The notes under the pieces are model-generated. The model did not search any database. It was not told the origin of the DNA and worked only from the letters and a program-made list of their open reading frames with translations. Positions 36,350 through 47,736 of a stretch of DNA of 64,000 nucleotides are shown here, one piece after another. This stretch comes from Magnaporthiopsis rhizophila (lineage: Eukaryota; Ascomycota; Sordariomycetes; Magnaporthales; Magnaporthaceae). The stretch covers positions 1-64,000 of the forward strand of contig PYSS01000133.1 of the NCBI GenBank assembly GCA_003049465.1. The letters run 5' to 3'. Numbering within the stretch: position 1 is the first letter of the stretch; every line of letters begins with the position of its first letter. Position numbers and translations under genes: made by a program.

Positions 36350-37904
36350 ATGCAGCAAATGGATGTACCGACGCCAGTACCCGGTCCAGGGATGATAATG
36401 GGGACCCCAAATGCTGAGCTGTCTCACGAGTCTCAGCAAGCTGGCCTGTATTTCTGCGCAGGATTCACCTGGCTCGTCGGCGGATGTTTTGTCGCCCTTC
36501 GTTTCTACACGAGGAGGCAGGTTTTGAGGATCTTGGGTGCTGCTGACTGGTGTATACTGGCAGCGTGGGTATGTTTCGTGGTCAACCTATTCGTCGGACG
36601 AACACTGCCGTTCTGAGCTTTCGCTGACAGCCAGTTTTATCTATGCAGATATTCGCCACTGGTGTGATGGTTGCTTCCGTTGATCGTCCGTTCCCTCTCC
36701 TCCGTCCCCTCTCCTCCGTCGCTTCTGTGGCATGACTTACCATGCATACAAGAGACTAACTCCGGCCGCTCGTAATTCAGAGATCTATACCGGGCAAGGG
36801 AGGCACATCTGGGACACTGATCCTGCCGATTTGGCTCTTGGGATAAGGGTAAGCATATACAGTCCCTTTTTTTTCCAGTGACGCGTTGACTGACTTTCTG
36901 CCAGGCCTCCTGGTACAGCATCCTCTTCTACAGCCTCACAGTCTGCTTCGTCAAGATATCCATCCTGCTGCTCTACTTCAGCTTCTTTACCATCGGATGG
37001 GCCTGGTGGACAGCACGGGTGATCATGGGGTTCGTGGTCGTGTCCAACGTGTGGACAATTGGTTCGGTTCTTACGGCATGCATTCCCCTCCAAGCCTTCT
37101 GGGATGCCGCAGCCCGGAACGGCGCGCTGTGCCAGTCGGAGCAGATCTGGTGGTTTAATAACGGGCTGCATGTAGCCACCGACTTTTTCATCTTTGCCCT
37201 GCCCCTGCCTGTTATCTGGAACCTGCGGTTGCCCTGGCGGCAGAGGCTGGCCGTCGTGGCCTTGTTCGCATTGGGATTTTTGTAAGTCGTGCTCCCTTGT
37301 CCAAGGCGTGGGCAGCAGACCAGGCAGCCACGGCTAATGCTCTGTGAAACTATCCTTCCCGAACAGCGTCTGCATTCTGGCGATCGTCCGCCTCGTGCTC
37401 CTAGTCAACACAACCCGCACGCCTGGATCGGATATAACCTGGAATACGGCCTCCAACACGTATTGGACCTGTATCGAGGTTAACCTGGCCATTGCTTGCG
37501 CATGTGGTGTTACGCTTAAACCGCTGATCGTTCGCCGGTTCCCCCGTCTTTTTGGCGTCGATCGCGGCGCCAAATCAGTGGCCCCGACTCGCGTCCCGGC
37601 TGCCAGCCACCACTTGTCGCCTCGGATAGACAGCTGGATTGTCTTTCCGGGAAAGCTGGACGGCTTCGAATCTTATGGCAAAGAGGCGGACCTCGACAGC
37701 AATGAATCTCTATGCTACAGGGACATCCATCATCCAGGTCTAGCACAAGAGACACGGACGGGGTGTGTTGCTGACTGGGAAAGCAATATTGGGATCGCGA
37801 TGTCGGACGAGTGGACTGAAGGCCAGCTGCGAGCTGAGCACAACAGGTTGACGATCTGGAAGGAGGCCCATCCTATAGAGAGCCTGTCCAAGGGGTCCAG
37901 TTAA
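36350..37904 (+). CDS. Pth11/SAT4-type seven-helix membrane protein, no CFEM
   Basis: Five exons (36350-36568, 36649-36678, 36783-36848, 36905-37281, 37367-37904) all join in frame to 409 residues. The second exon is only 30 nt. Seven hydrophobic segments are visible, with hallmarks LRFYTRRQ after helix 1, ADWCILAAW in helix 2, YTGQGRHIWD in the first outer loop, KISILLLYFSFF in helix 3, a CIPLQAFWD cysteine loop, LPLPVIWNLRLPWRQR after helix 5, and IVRLVLLVNT in helix 6. The cytoplasmic tail (~140 residues) is Asp/Glu/Ser-rich. It lacks a signal peptide and the CFEM domain that the receptors at 28.8 and 49.8 kb have. Probably a plasma-membrane sensor; ligand unknown. Confidence 0.9.
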
Positions 37905-38396
37905 GGGACACGGGAGTATTTATGTTTTAAGACAAGGAGGGTTTAAGGATGGAAAGGTTCAGGGCACCAAGTTTGGATTTCGTGGTTCCTCTTTTCTCGC
38001 TTTTTGCGGCTGTGCTGTCTGGAAGTCTTGGGCAAGCCGGTGCCGAGTTCCAGGCGAACAGGGCCGGCATTTGGAGACTGTACCTATAGCATCTAGCATG
38101 AAATTAGGGTTCATGAGGCTGTAGACTGGCTGTAGAGATACCAAATGTCTTCTTGTCTCAGGTGTCCAGTGAGATTCGGATGGCTCGCTGTCGCTGGCCG
38201 CTGGCCGCTGAGCAGAGCTCACAACCCGCACGCCGCTGGTGCTGGTGGCTGGTCCCAGTCGGCATTTTGGGCGAGTTATAGGGGACTTCCAGCCCTGGAA
38301 AACACTGTGGCTTGGGGTGTGTGCTCCCCGTCGACGTATCCACATGCCCAACGTTATCGACCACGACGATTCGATGACCCGACAACGCCTTGGCTC

Positions 38397-38442
<46 letters not shown>

Positions 38443-38487
38443 AACAANAAAAAAAAAAAAAAAGGACTTCAATTCCTAGTGCCAAAA
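37905..38487. other. Convergent region with long A-run and an N
   Basis: Holds two 3' flanks and a long homopolymer. A42 runs from 38398 to 38439, then a short TCAAACAA, an undetermined base N at 38448, then A15. This marks an unresolved or artefactual join; the sequence length here is unreliable. Confidence 0.7.
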
Positions 38488-41029
38488 TTACTTCTCAGCC
38501 GGCGCCGTCATTATGTCGACATCATTCTCCCACCCGGAAACCATCTTGAACCCAAACGCCGCGGCGGCCTCCCATCGCTCACCCTCATCCTCTCGCCCCA
38601 AAGCCCGGTGCGCGTCCGCCCCGTATTTCAGCGCTCTTAGAACATGGATCGTCATCAGCCCTGCCGCCTCCGACGACTGCAACTGGAACAAGTTCTGCAC
38701 CCCGTTCCGAGGCAGCAAGAAGCCAAAGTCTCGTACCACCTCCAGCGCCTTTTGGACCACCTTGGCGTGGTTGCGACGGCCCCGGTACGCCTCGACCAGC
38801 CACAGGTGCGGAAATACGAGCATCAGTCGCGGCATCAATCTGGAGCTGCCGCCCTCAGCATCGTCTTCGCCGTAAACCTCGCGCTCGTGTGCATCCTCGA
38901 GCTGCCTCGATAGCCTCTCGACATTGCGGATGGTCGCGTCTGGAAAGATGACAGTCGGCTGCTGCCTCCTGTCTGGTACCGTCAACCCCAAGGAAGACTT
39001 CACGGGCGCCGCCGACTTGGCCGTCCGGTTCGCGAGCTTCTCGATCTGCGTCAGGAGCGCCTTGCGCCTCGCATAGGCCCCACCTGCGGCTGTGGCCGGG
39101 TCGACCGTCGCTGCGGGCTTCTCGGCCTCGCAGAGCGCGCAGGCGCACTCGAACCCCCACCAGTGCCGGAACTGGGCCTGGCGCTCGTTCCAGTCGGCCC
39201 GGATGGGCACGTACTGCTGCGTGATCTCGTCGCCCTCGGGGATGTCGCGCGACGCCCGTGTGATGAACAGGTCGCCGCAGAAGGCGCGCGTGCTATTGGC
39301 CACGCACGCGTGGTTCATGATGGCCGCGTGCGGCCAGATGCCCCTGGTCTGCGCCGGCTCCGGCACGCCGTCGGGGCGCGGCCGAGTGTTATCTACCGTC
39401 AGAGGAGGGCAGCTGTGGCAGTTCCTGGTGCGCACCAGCTCCGTATGGAAAACGTCGATGACGGGCGTGCCATCGACCACGGTACCTTCTTTGCCTGTCA
39501 GACAGGCATATTCTCCGGCCCAGCACCCGGCGAGTCGGGCCGCCACCGTGGGGCTGTCGTACATCCGGCGAACCATGCCGGCGTATAAGCCAGCGGCGGA
39601 CCCTTCGTCGTCGTACTTGCTCGGCATCACCGTCGCTTTCTCCACGAAAACGAGCTCGCCCGCGCGGATTAACTCTGTGGCGAACAGGCCCCGTCCATGC
39701 ATGGGTGATTCCTTCACAGCCGTCCGTCTGGTGAAGTCTGCGACGTCGAGATGCACGTTTGGCTTTGGCCCGGTGGGGGAGACCGATGCAGCGAGTGCTG
39801 GGAAGTCGTACCCGCCCGTGTCCTCTTCGTGAATCCGGTCAAGTGTCCGCGCCCGCTCCTTGGCCAGAGTTGCGGCTGCTGAATCGCTAGGGTGCAGCGT
39901 GAGCGCGAGGTCGAGCTGCTCCAGCGCGCCACGGAAGTCTCTGAGCGCGTAGGCTGCTTTGGCCGCCGTCAGGTGCCCCCGCCAGTCGGTCGGTCCTCCG
40001 GTCAGTGACGCCAGCGCGTCTGCTCTGGCGGCGTCGTGCCTGCCGAGCAGCAGATTGGTTCCTGCCCGTTTAGTATAAAGAGCTGCCGCCGCTACATCTC
40101 TGTCCGGGCCCCCGGTCTCGTCCTGTGACTTTGCGAAGTCAAGCGCTTCGGTATAACTGCGAAAAGTCGGGCGTACCGGGTTATTATTACGTTGACATGA
40201 ACCATCGCGCGCCAGCCAGACTCGCGCAAAGACATACCAGAACACGGCTGTTGCCAGGTCCCCTTGGAGAAAAGCAGTATCACCCGCTGTCTTCCATTCC
40301 TCTAGCGAGCTGAGCAAGGGATGCTCCACGCCACCCTTGAGCCCTAGCGGAATGATGGGATCGCTAAACCGCAAGAGCAGGATGTCGGAAGGGTGATCGA
40401 CCGAAATAACCGGCGTCTTGCTCTCCGGGTATGCATCCTCTCCAGCTGGCGGACATCTGTAAAACGGCTCTTTGACCGCGACGAAGCACCCCTCGGGGAT
40501 GTTGGACAAGATGGAAGAATCGCTGTGAGCAAAGATGACGAGTCTCTCGACATCGCCGTGCTCGTCTTCCACAACAGTCACGGTTCCGATGCCGCTGTAT
40601 GGCAAGGCCACGATGCGGAGAACCAGGACCTTGCCGCGGTGGTGTTTGTCTTGCTCCAAGGTGCGAAGCGGGACCTATAACGAGGTCAACTTGCATTCTT
40701 CCCCAACCCTAAGTCAATGTCGGGCTCACTTTTTCTAGCTCACTGATTGGCTTGGCGGATGCTGGGTATGGATTGTCGAGGTCGGGCCGCTTGACGGAGC
40801 GAGAGCCAAAGGGGCCGTTGTTCTGCTTCTGCAGCTTTTCGACTTGGGCATTGTGGTGTTTGACGAGCTCGTCTTTTGTGCTTCGCGCCTTGGCTGTCCC
40901 ATCCAGCTTGGCCGATAGCCGCATTTTCCCAGTGATGCCGGGGTTTGCCAGGGAAGAGCGCTCGTTGGTTACAGATCCAGCCGTGGTCGACCCCTTTCGA
41001 AACTGGGAATTATGTGATGCTATTGACAT
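38488..41029 (-). CDS. TPR-SET domain protein (putative lysine methyltransferase)
   Basis: Two exons, 41029-40730 and 40674-38488, join at phase 0 to 828 residues. Exon 1 is basic and disordered. Residues ~105-220 form a beta-rich part; ~225-400 contain TPR-like helices (EWKTAGDTAFLQGDLATAVFWYVFA, AAKAAYALRDFRGALEQLDLAL). The SET domain begins at about residue 420 (ESPMHGRGLFATELIRAGELVF), is interrupted by a Cys-rich insert, and ends with NHACVANSTRAF...EGDEITQQYV and a post-SET Cys cluster (CACALCEAE). The catalytic tyrosine and NH motif are present. Fungal TPR-SET proteins resemble SMYD methyltransferases without the MYND finger. Histone or non-histone target unknown. Confidence 0.92.
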
Positions 41030-41358
41030 TGTTCAAGTTTGAAAGTCGAAAAGCCAGATCTATGGAGCTAAAGTGTGGCCATAGGTGGTCGTCTATCCTC
41101 TCCAGAGAAGATGTGGCCACCTCGGAATCATTGGAGCCGTACCTTGATCCGGAAGCCCGCCGGCTGGAGAGGTCTTGGCGACGGCGGCTGCAACATTTAG
41201 CCTGGTTTCTTACCCGCCATCGCTTCCAATTCACGGCCCGGTCCTGAACCTGGCGTCTAATTGCCACCAATCACACCAGACAGGCACAGTCGACCGTTTC
41301 AGAGGTCCCAGAAAGTATGGATTTTTTTTTTTTCCTCTCTCTCTCAGATGGCACTCCA
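41030..41358. other. Short intergenic region
   Basis: About 330 bp, promoter of the TPR-SET gene and 3' flank of the D-serine dehydratase gene. Contains a T12 run (about 41322-41333). No gene. Confidence 0.45.
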
Positions 41359-42982
41359 TCACCAGCCCCTTGTTTTAATGTATATGTCCACAACCTCATC
41401 CTCCCTGCCTTCGAGATCAGAATCGATCACGAAATACCAGCCAAAATGACTGCTCGTTATACAAGCGTGGTTTGGCCAGAGCCGGATCTTCTGTCCGATC
41501 ACGAATTCGTCAGGATTGGGGGCAGCTTGGCCATAAGGTGCATGCCAAGTCAGAATCCCATGCTCTTGAGAGAACCTGCCGATGATCCAGCCGTCGAAGC
41601 TCTCCACATCGCAGTCCGGTAACGCAAGCGGCTTGCCGTCGGCGGCTTTCCTGCCCCAGGGGTGAACGACCGCCATCCCCGGGTACGCTTTGCAGAACTC
41701 GCGCCCGAGCACCAGGCCTCCCGCACCGCACAGGGCCTCAGACGTCTCACCGCCGTCCCCCCGCCCGGGATATTTGCTGTGCACCTCGGCGAGGACCGTC
41801 ATGGCCACATCCCTCCACGAGACCAGGGCCGAGGACACGGAGTGGACGGCCAGCTGCTGCATGTCGAGCAGCGGGTACACTCCCGCGTGGATCTCGGCGA
41901 AGTGGCCCTTGGACTTGATTTCCTGGAACAGAGCACTGAGAGCGGCTGTCGCGGTCGTCAGCTGCTCCGTGAGCTCAGTGCCGCCGGCGGCTTGTGGCGT
42001 CGACAAGAGATTCTGCACCGCGAGGGCGGTGGGCGACGCGCCCGCCGACAGGACCAGCGGGGGAAGCTCCCTCTGCTGCGGGCCCTGCCTCTCCCTGGCC
42101 GCCCGCACCACCGCGTCGGCGCCCTGGGTGAGGGCATCCAGCTCGGCGGTCATCATGGCGACGGCGGCCAAGCGGCTGTCGCCGCCGTACGAGTGGCCGG
42201 CATGCGAGTACATGCCGGCCAAGACCGCGGCGCCGGCGTCGTGCGCCGCCAGCGCCGCGCTGGTGACGTCCCGCAACGACTCAGACCCGACCTCGACGCC
42301 GGCCCTCCGTCCACCCATGTCCAGTTTGATGTAGACGTGGGGCACGGTTCGCTGCGCCGCCGCTCTTGGCTCGCCGAAGAAACGGGTGAGGTGCTGCAGC
42401 TGGGCTGGGTGGTCGACCAGCACGCTGATGCTGCCAGAGCCCAGTGCATCGCCGACGGCGGCCAGGCGCGCCATCTGCCCAGGTGCTATCGGCAGGCCGT
42501 ACAAGACGTTGACGGCCCTGCCCTGCGTGCGGTACTCCTTGAGCAGCGGGAGGAGGAACTCGACCTCCTCTAGCGTCGAGACGATGATCTGCGCGGGCCT
42601 GGCGGGATCATCGCCCACCTGCAGGCGAGTGATTTCTACTGTCTAAGAGACCCAGGGAAGAAATTAACTCTGTTCTATTCATCGCGTGCTGCCCTTTTTT
42701 CTTTCTCCGCGGAACAAACAACAGCCCAAGCCAAAAACGATCCATAACAGGGGGGAGACAAAAGTTTACCTTGTGAGTCTTCACATGCGCCCTCCATTGC
42801 AGACCGAGGTCGCGACATGTGGCCAGCATGCGCGTGCAGTTCCTCCTTACGGCCGCGACGTCCAGGATGGCCGATGGCGTGGGGAGATCCGAGAGGGACT
42901 TGCCCAGGTAGAGGCTGGTAAGGGCATCTTTTGGGGAGCTCGGGTAGAGCCGCGCCAGCTGCGGTTCTTCCTGCTTAGCCAT
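41359..42982 (-). CDS. DSD1: D-serine dehydratase (PLP- and zinc-dependent)
   Basis: Two exons, 42982-42770 and 42642-41359, join at phase 0 to 498 residues. The fold is alanine-racemase N-terminal type. The PLP lysine is in WRAHVKTHK (~residue 69); VYIKLDMGGRRAG and SHAGHSYGG contribute to the phosphate and substrate sites. The C-terminal PNHACITSSHFGW carries the His-x-Cys zinc pair that distinguishes D-serine dehydratase (Dsd1, EC 4.3.1.18) from D-threonine aldolase. It converts D-serine to pyruvate and ammonia through 2-aminoacrylate. It is longer than yeast Dsd1 because of Ala/Gln/Gly-rich inserts. The neighbouring RidA-type gene (45.1 kb) acts on the same reactive intermediate. Confidence 0.93.
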
Positions 42983-43980
42983 CGTTTCGAGCCGCACAGC
43001 CTTTCGGGTGTCGATGTTGGGTTTAGAGTTTTGGACCCGTCCTTTAACCCGACGCTTCTAGTAGTTCTTGCGAAGGCCCGACTGCCCGTCGGAAGCTCCG
43101 CCCACTTCGGGGAGTGCTTGGATTTACCGAAGTCGGGAAGGGTATCGTCGGCCCCACCTCGGCTTTCTCGATCCTCACTATCCGCTGCTCCTCGTTGGTT
43201 GCAATCCATCCCCTCTTCAAGGGGGACAAGCCAACCGGCTCACATCTCACCATGTCACACGGGGTTATCGTCGCCTAAGCAATCATCAGCGGGGCTTCGG
43301 GGATTCCAGCCCTGGCCAGCTCCCCTGTCTATCTAGGTACCCCGCACAGCCCCGACGGTGAGCACGCGGGCTGATCGCGTCCTGCATGTTCGCCCAACCG
43401 GGACTTTTTAGGAAAATTTCACGGTCAAAACATTTGCCACGTTTCGGTACACGAGCGAGTTTGCGCCCCGCTTGCTACGGACGAACCGGGAAAAGACGCG
43501 CCGACGGCTTTCCGTCGGGACCCTGATCCACCATTCTACATGGCACTAGTCGTTAGTCCTACGCCATATGCGACCGGTCTGGCCTGCGGCGCTGCGGAAC
43601 CGGCTCTTGCAGCTAGGGGCTTGTGACTAGCTGTGGCCCACTGTCACCGAAACATCTCTGTGCTGTGCTAGGGGACAACGCGGTGCACGGCGAGCCCGTA
43701 TAGCGCTCGAATCACAGCCCTGACATCTCTCCACACCATGCAGCAGCACAAGGCCAGGCGCCCAGGGAACGTTCCATGGCAGATGGCATGGCGGCTAGCG
43801 GGGGCCTTGATATGGTGGACTATGAGTTCAGATATCAAAGGGCCCTAGATCTCAACCTTGACGAGTCGGATCCAACAGCATACTAGGCGGTCTGTTCTTT
43901 TTGCCGTTCCATGATTATACCTACTCTCCAAGAGGTCACTGTTCTTCGTATTCACAACGGCTAGAAGGCCAATAACAAAG
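42983..43980. other. Divergent promoter region, ~1 kb
   Basis: No gene supported; short open frames lack motifs. It separates the D-serine dehydratase gene (minus) from the alpha/beta hydrolase gene (plus) and should contain both promoters. Confidence 0.45.
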
Positions 43981-44988
43981 ATGTCTCTACAGCCAGAAGC
44001 GCCCAACTATCCTCTCCACGAGAGCGTCCTCGGCCGGATCGACCCAGAATATGCCGCTTTCTACAACAAGCACATCGTCGACAAGCAGCAGGTGCATCTG
44101 CAGCCCATAGCCGCGTCGCGGTCAAGCGGTATTCTGATCCCCGGCGCCGGGCCCCTGGTTCCCGTGGCCAAGACGGAGGACTACACCATCCCAAGGCGCC
44201 ACAGCACCGGCCCGGACGTCCGGATACGCACCTTCACATCCGGGGGTGCCAAGCCCGCTGCCGGGTGGCCGGTCTGCGTGTACTTCCACGGCGGCGGCTG
44301 GGTGCTGGGGACCATCGACACGGAGAACGTGGTGGCGACGAACCTGGCGGCGCGGGGCGGCGCCGTCGTCGTGACGGTCGACTACCGGCTCGCGCCCGAG
44401 GATCCCTTCCCCGCCGCCGTCGACGACTGCTGGGAGGCGGTGCAGTGGGTCCTGGGCGAGGGCAAAGACGTTCTGGGGCTCGACACGGCCCGGCTCGCCA
44501 CGGGCGGCTCGTCCGCCGGCGGCAACCTCGCCGCCGTCATGTGCCAACGCGCCGCCGCCATCCCCGGGCACCCGCGGTTCAAGCTGCAGCTGCTGTCGGT
44601 GCCCGTGGCCGACAACACGGCCGACGTGGACAATAATGCCTCCTGGCGCGAGAACCAGTTCGCGCCCGCCCTGCCCGCCAAGAAGATGCTGTGGTACCGC
44701 AGGCACTACCTCCCCAACCCCGCCGTCTGGAGCCATCCGGAGGCCAGCCCGCTGCTCTGGGCCGGCGACTGGGCCGCGCTGCCGCCAGCCGTCATCGTGG
44801 CCGGCGAGCTGGACGTGCTGCGCGACGAGGGCGTGGCGTTTGGCGAGAAGCTGCGCGCGGCGGGCGTCAGGGCCGACGTGCACGTCTTCAAGGGCATGCC
44901 GCACCCGTTCCTGGCTATGGATGGCGTGCTCGAAGTGGGCAGACAGGCCATTACCTACTTTTGCGACGCCCTGCGCACGGGGTTGTGA
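43981..44988 (+). CDS. Alpha/beta hydrolase, hormone-sensitive lipase family
   Basis: A single exon of 335 residues. HGGGW (~residue 103) forms the oxyanion hole; GGSSAGG (~180) holds the nucleophilic Ser; AGELDVLRDEG (~275) the Asp and GMPHPF (~305) the His of the triad. These mark the HSL / arylacetamide-deacetylase-like group of carboxylic ester hydrolases. No signal peptide, so probably cytosolic. High GC with many alternating CG codons. Substrate not predicted; it is the gene after D-serine dehydratase but on the other strand. Confidence 0.93.
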   Translation: MSLQPEAPNYPLHESVLGRIDPEYAAFYNKHIVDKQQVHLQPIAASRSSGILIPGAGPLVPVAKTEDYTIPRRHSTGPDVRIRTFTSGGAKPAAGWPVCVYFHGGGWVLGTIDTENVVATNLAARGGAVVVTVDYRLAPEDPFPAAVDDCWEAVQWVLGEGKDVLGLDTARLATGGSSAGGNLAAVMCQRAAAIPGHPRFKLQLLSVPVADNTADVDNNASWRENQFAPALPAKKMLWYRRHYLPNPAVWSHPEASPLLWAGDWAALPPAVIVAGELDVLRDEGVAFGEKLRAAGVRADVHVFKGMPHPFLAMDGVLEVGRQAITYFCDALRTGL

Positions 44989-45138
44989 GACTGGTTGGCG
45001 GACGATAGGGATCTTGTATGGAATGAAACTGCATTTTTACGGAGCAAAAGGGCTTCTTGGCATGCACAAATTGAAATGTAACTTTTAGCTTCCGTCTATC
45101 TTCCTAGGTTGTTGGCTCGATTCTATCTTTCTCTTGCC

Positions 45139-45673
45139 CTAGTATGTGGCGATGCACTCAATCTCGACATCGACATTGAGCGGAAGAGTCTTGACGGCGA
45201 CGCATCTTCACGGGCGGCGGCATTGTGTCAGCTACAGCCGCTACCGGGTAAATGGCGACTATACTTACGTTCGACAGGGCTTGACGTCTCCCCAGTATTG
45301 GCAGTAGATCTCGTTCATGGCCTGGAAATCGTCCATGTTGGACAGGAAGACGTTGACCTTTACGACCTTGTCGATGCTGGAGCCCGCCTCCTCCAGGATG
45401 GCGGTCAAATTCTTGATGCATTGGTGCTGCAAGCTCCTTTGTCAGCCCTGGAAGCTCTTAATGGATGCAATCTTACGTTTTTGTGGCACAAGGCAACCGT
45501 CGCCTCCTTACCGTATGGGCCTGAACGTCGCCCTCGATGATCTCCATCGAGACCGGGTCCATGGGCACCGCGCCCGACACGAAAACAAAACCATTAGCCT
45601 TGATAGCCTGGCTGTAGATGCCAGGCAGCGGCTTCGGGGCCTTGTCGGTGAGGACTGGGGCCTTGGTGGACAT
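45139..45673 (-). CDS. RidA/YjgF/YER057c family 2-iminobutanoate/2-iminopropanoate deaminase
   Basis: Three exons (45673-45512, 45426-45269, 45205-45139) join exactly to 128 residues, the standard length for the family. Signatures: GIYSQAIKANGFVFVSGAVPMDP at the N-terminus, the middle KVNVFLSNMDDFQAMNEIY, and the C-terminal signature VKTLPLNVDVEIECIAT. The Arg of the active site (PCRTC) is at the usual place. These proteins hydrolyse reactive enamine/imine intermediates (2-aminoacrylate, 2-aminocrotonate) made by PLP enzymes. In yeast the orthologues act in mitochondria (Mmf1) and cytosol (Hmf1); no presequence is seen here, so cytosolic is more likely. It lies 2.5 kb from D-serine dehydratase. 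Confidence 0.95.
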
Positions 45674-46650
45674 GTCTGCTAGTTTTGGCGAGATGCGTGG
45701 ATGGTTTTCGATATCCTTGCGTCAAAGGAATGTGCGACCTCGGGGGCGTTCAATGTTTCTGGAGGCTAGCGGAACTATCTTGGATCTGACAGCACTCTTT
45801 TTCCCGGCGGGGTACCTTGGGCATCCCGCGTCCCCTCCACTGCGCTGGCTTTTCGGCCGTACTCGTTGCCCCGTTCCCCCACGTCCGACCATCGGCCACC
45901 ATCGGACGTCACCTCCCCGACAGCGCGAGCACTGTATGAGGAGGTGTTACTGGGTGTCGCCCACCTCCCCACTTTTGATCGCCAGATCTTACAACAGTCT
46001 CCTGGTTTCCTGGTACACTGGAAGGACGCAAAAAAAAAAAAAAAAACCTAATGTGCTTCGATGGCGGCGATCATATCGTGGAACGAAGGCGCCTTACTGG
46101 CGAAAATATTGCCTGTATGTAATAACCGGAAGGTAGTGCGTAACGGCAGATGTAGGCCCCGGGCAGCCAGCCAGACGTCACGGCCGACGACGTCGCTGGG
46201 GCGAGAGAAGACGGGCGTTATACGTGGCGGGTGCGACTGGGAAGAGTGCTGAGGCCGGACGAGATTCAGGCCGACCGTGACACTCTTGTCAATAGCGTTG
46301 CCCCAGCCGCCCTCTTCGTCGCCATCCATTTCGTCGGCCTCGCGCGCCCTAGGGCCCACGGCGCCGTGACTCCATACGGGTTGTTGAGGGCGAGCGACGG
46401 GAGCACGTGAACCCGCAGGCGCTTATCTCGCGCACGACGATCGTCTGTCTGGGTCTGGGGGTCTCCATCGCGTGGTCCTCCGGACATATTATATGTGGGG
46501 TTCGCAGCGAGCATGCGGGAGAAGGAGACCGACGATCGAGAAAAGGGAGAGGAATGCGTCCGGGATGTTACGTGTACGTAACCCCCACAGGCGGGACGAC
46601 GCGTCAACGCCGGATAAAGATGCAGAGGACTGGTGGGATTGGCAATGCAA

Positions 46651-46676
46651 TTTTTTTTTTTTTTTTTTTTTTTTTT
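46651..46676. repeat. T26 homopolymer
   Basis: Twenty-six consecutive T in noncoding DNA. Length is unlikely to be exact in any short-read assembly. Confidence 0.9.
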
Positions 46677-47143
46677 GCCGGATATATACGGTTCCATGGG
46701 TGAAAGGTCGAGCTCTTTAGAAGTGCTCGCGCGCTGCTCGCGAAGATTTTATCTTGTACGGTTATGCGTCCGTAGAAATGCGAAATCCAGCGGGATCCTA
46801 TACGAGAAATTCGTCGTTGGGCTTTGTTTGTCCTGTGACTGTAAGATGACCCCCATTTCGCACGCAAGCAAGCAAACAAACACCAGGGCATATGCAAACT
46901 CTCGCCTGTGACTTTTGCCCACCCACCCGCTCAACGCTGTAATGAGGTTACCCGCCTCCCAGGTGGGGGTCAGGGTTAGTCCAAACTGACTAGTCACTCA
47001 CTGACGTCGGTATCCCGGCTCCCATCCCGGATTGCTTATCTGATGCAACCTTGGGATATGCGGAGAAGTCGGCTCGGACACCACCCCGACCACCGCTTAT
47101 CAAGATAGACCTCAACCGAGGGTTCAGTCAGTCTCCAGGTGAG

Positions 47144-47203
47144 AGCCTGGCTGGGTTCACGATGGCTTTTGCAAGCCTGGCTGGGTTCACGATGGCTTTT
47201 GCA
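47144..47203. repeat. 30-bp tandem duplication
   Basis: Two perfect adjacent 30-bp copies (47144-47173 and 47174-47203) followed by a partial third (AGCCTG). Noncoding, 0.5 kb upstream of the MFS transporter start. Confidence 0.92.
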
Positions 47204-47736
47204 AGCCTGTCCCCGGATGTGTCCAGATGGGACCGCGGCCGACTGGGGCATCAGCAAATGCTGACGTCTACTACCTAGGTAGGTATGGAACTACAGCTAC
47301 GTACGTGGAAGGCTCTATGCTGTGTCACACAACAGATACAACATACCAAGCCGGTCAGTGATTGCTGCGAAGATTGCCATTGGCTCTGGGCGGATAACAC
47401 GCTGCGACGGATGGTGTCAAACTCGTTCGGCTTTTCGGCCATCAGGTCTACAGGCCCCATCATTGGCGAACCGGGCTTTGCCTGCGGAAGGAGCCCAGCA
47501 CTGTAACCCAACATGGCAGGAGGGTCCAAACATGGGTGAGTCGGGGTCAGGGTACAAGATCCACGGCGAACCAAGCTGTCATCCCAAAATGCTACCTAAA
47601 CGGAACGTGGGTGCTGTCGACCCGGCCTCTCAACAAAAAGAGTCGACAAGCCCAGGTCTCCCCAAGCTCTGGGGTTTCTCTCTCCCTCCCCCGGCACCGC
47701 ACGCCTTTTTTTTGGACTGGCTCCCCAAGCAGTACC

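Larger units (their letters stand above)
45674..47736. other. Repeat-bearing noncoding region
   Basis: About 2 kb with no supportable gene. It contains an A17 run (46030-46046), a T26 run (46651-46676) and a 30-bp tandem duplication (listed separately). A minus-strand open frame at 46048-46359 is not conserved-looking. The right end is the promoter of the MFS gene. Confidence 0.5.

Noticed and set aside
46048..46359. Minus-strand ORF of 103 residues
   Set aside because: Lies beside homopolymers, no conserved motif, and no splice context.
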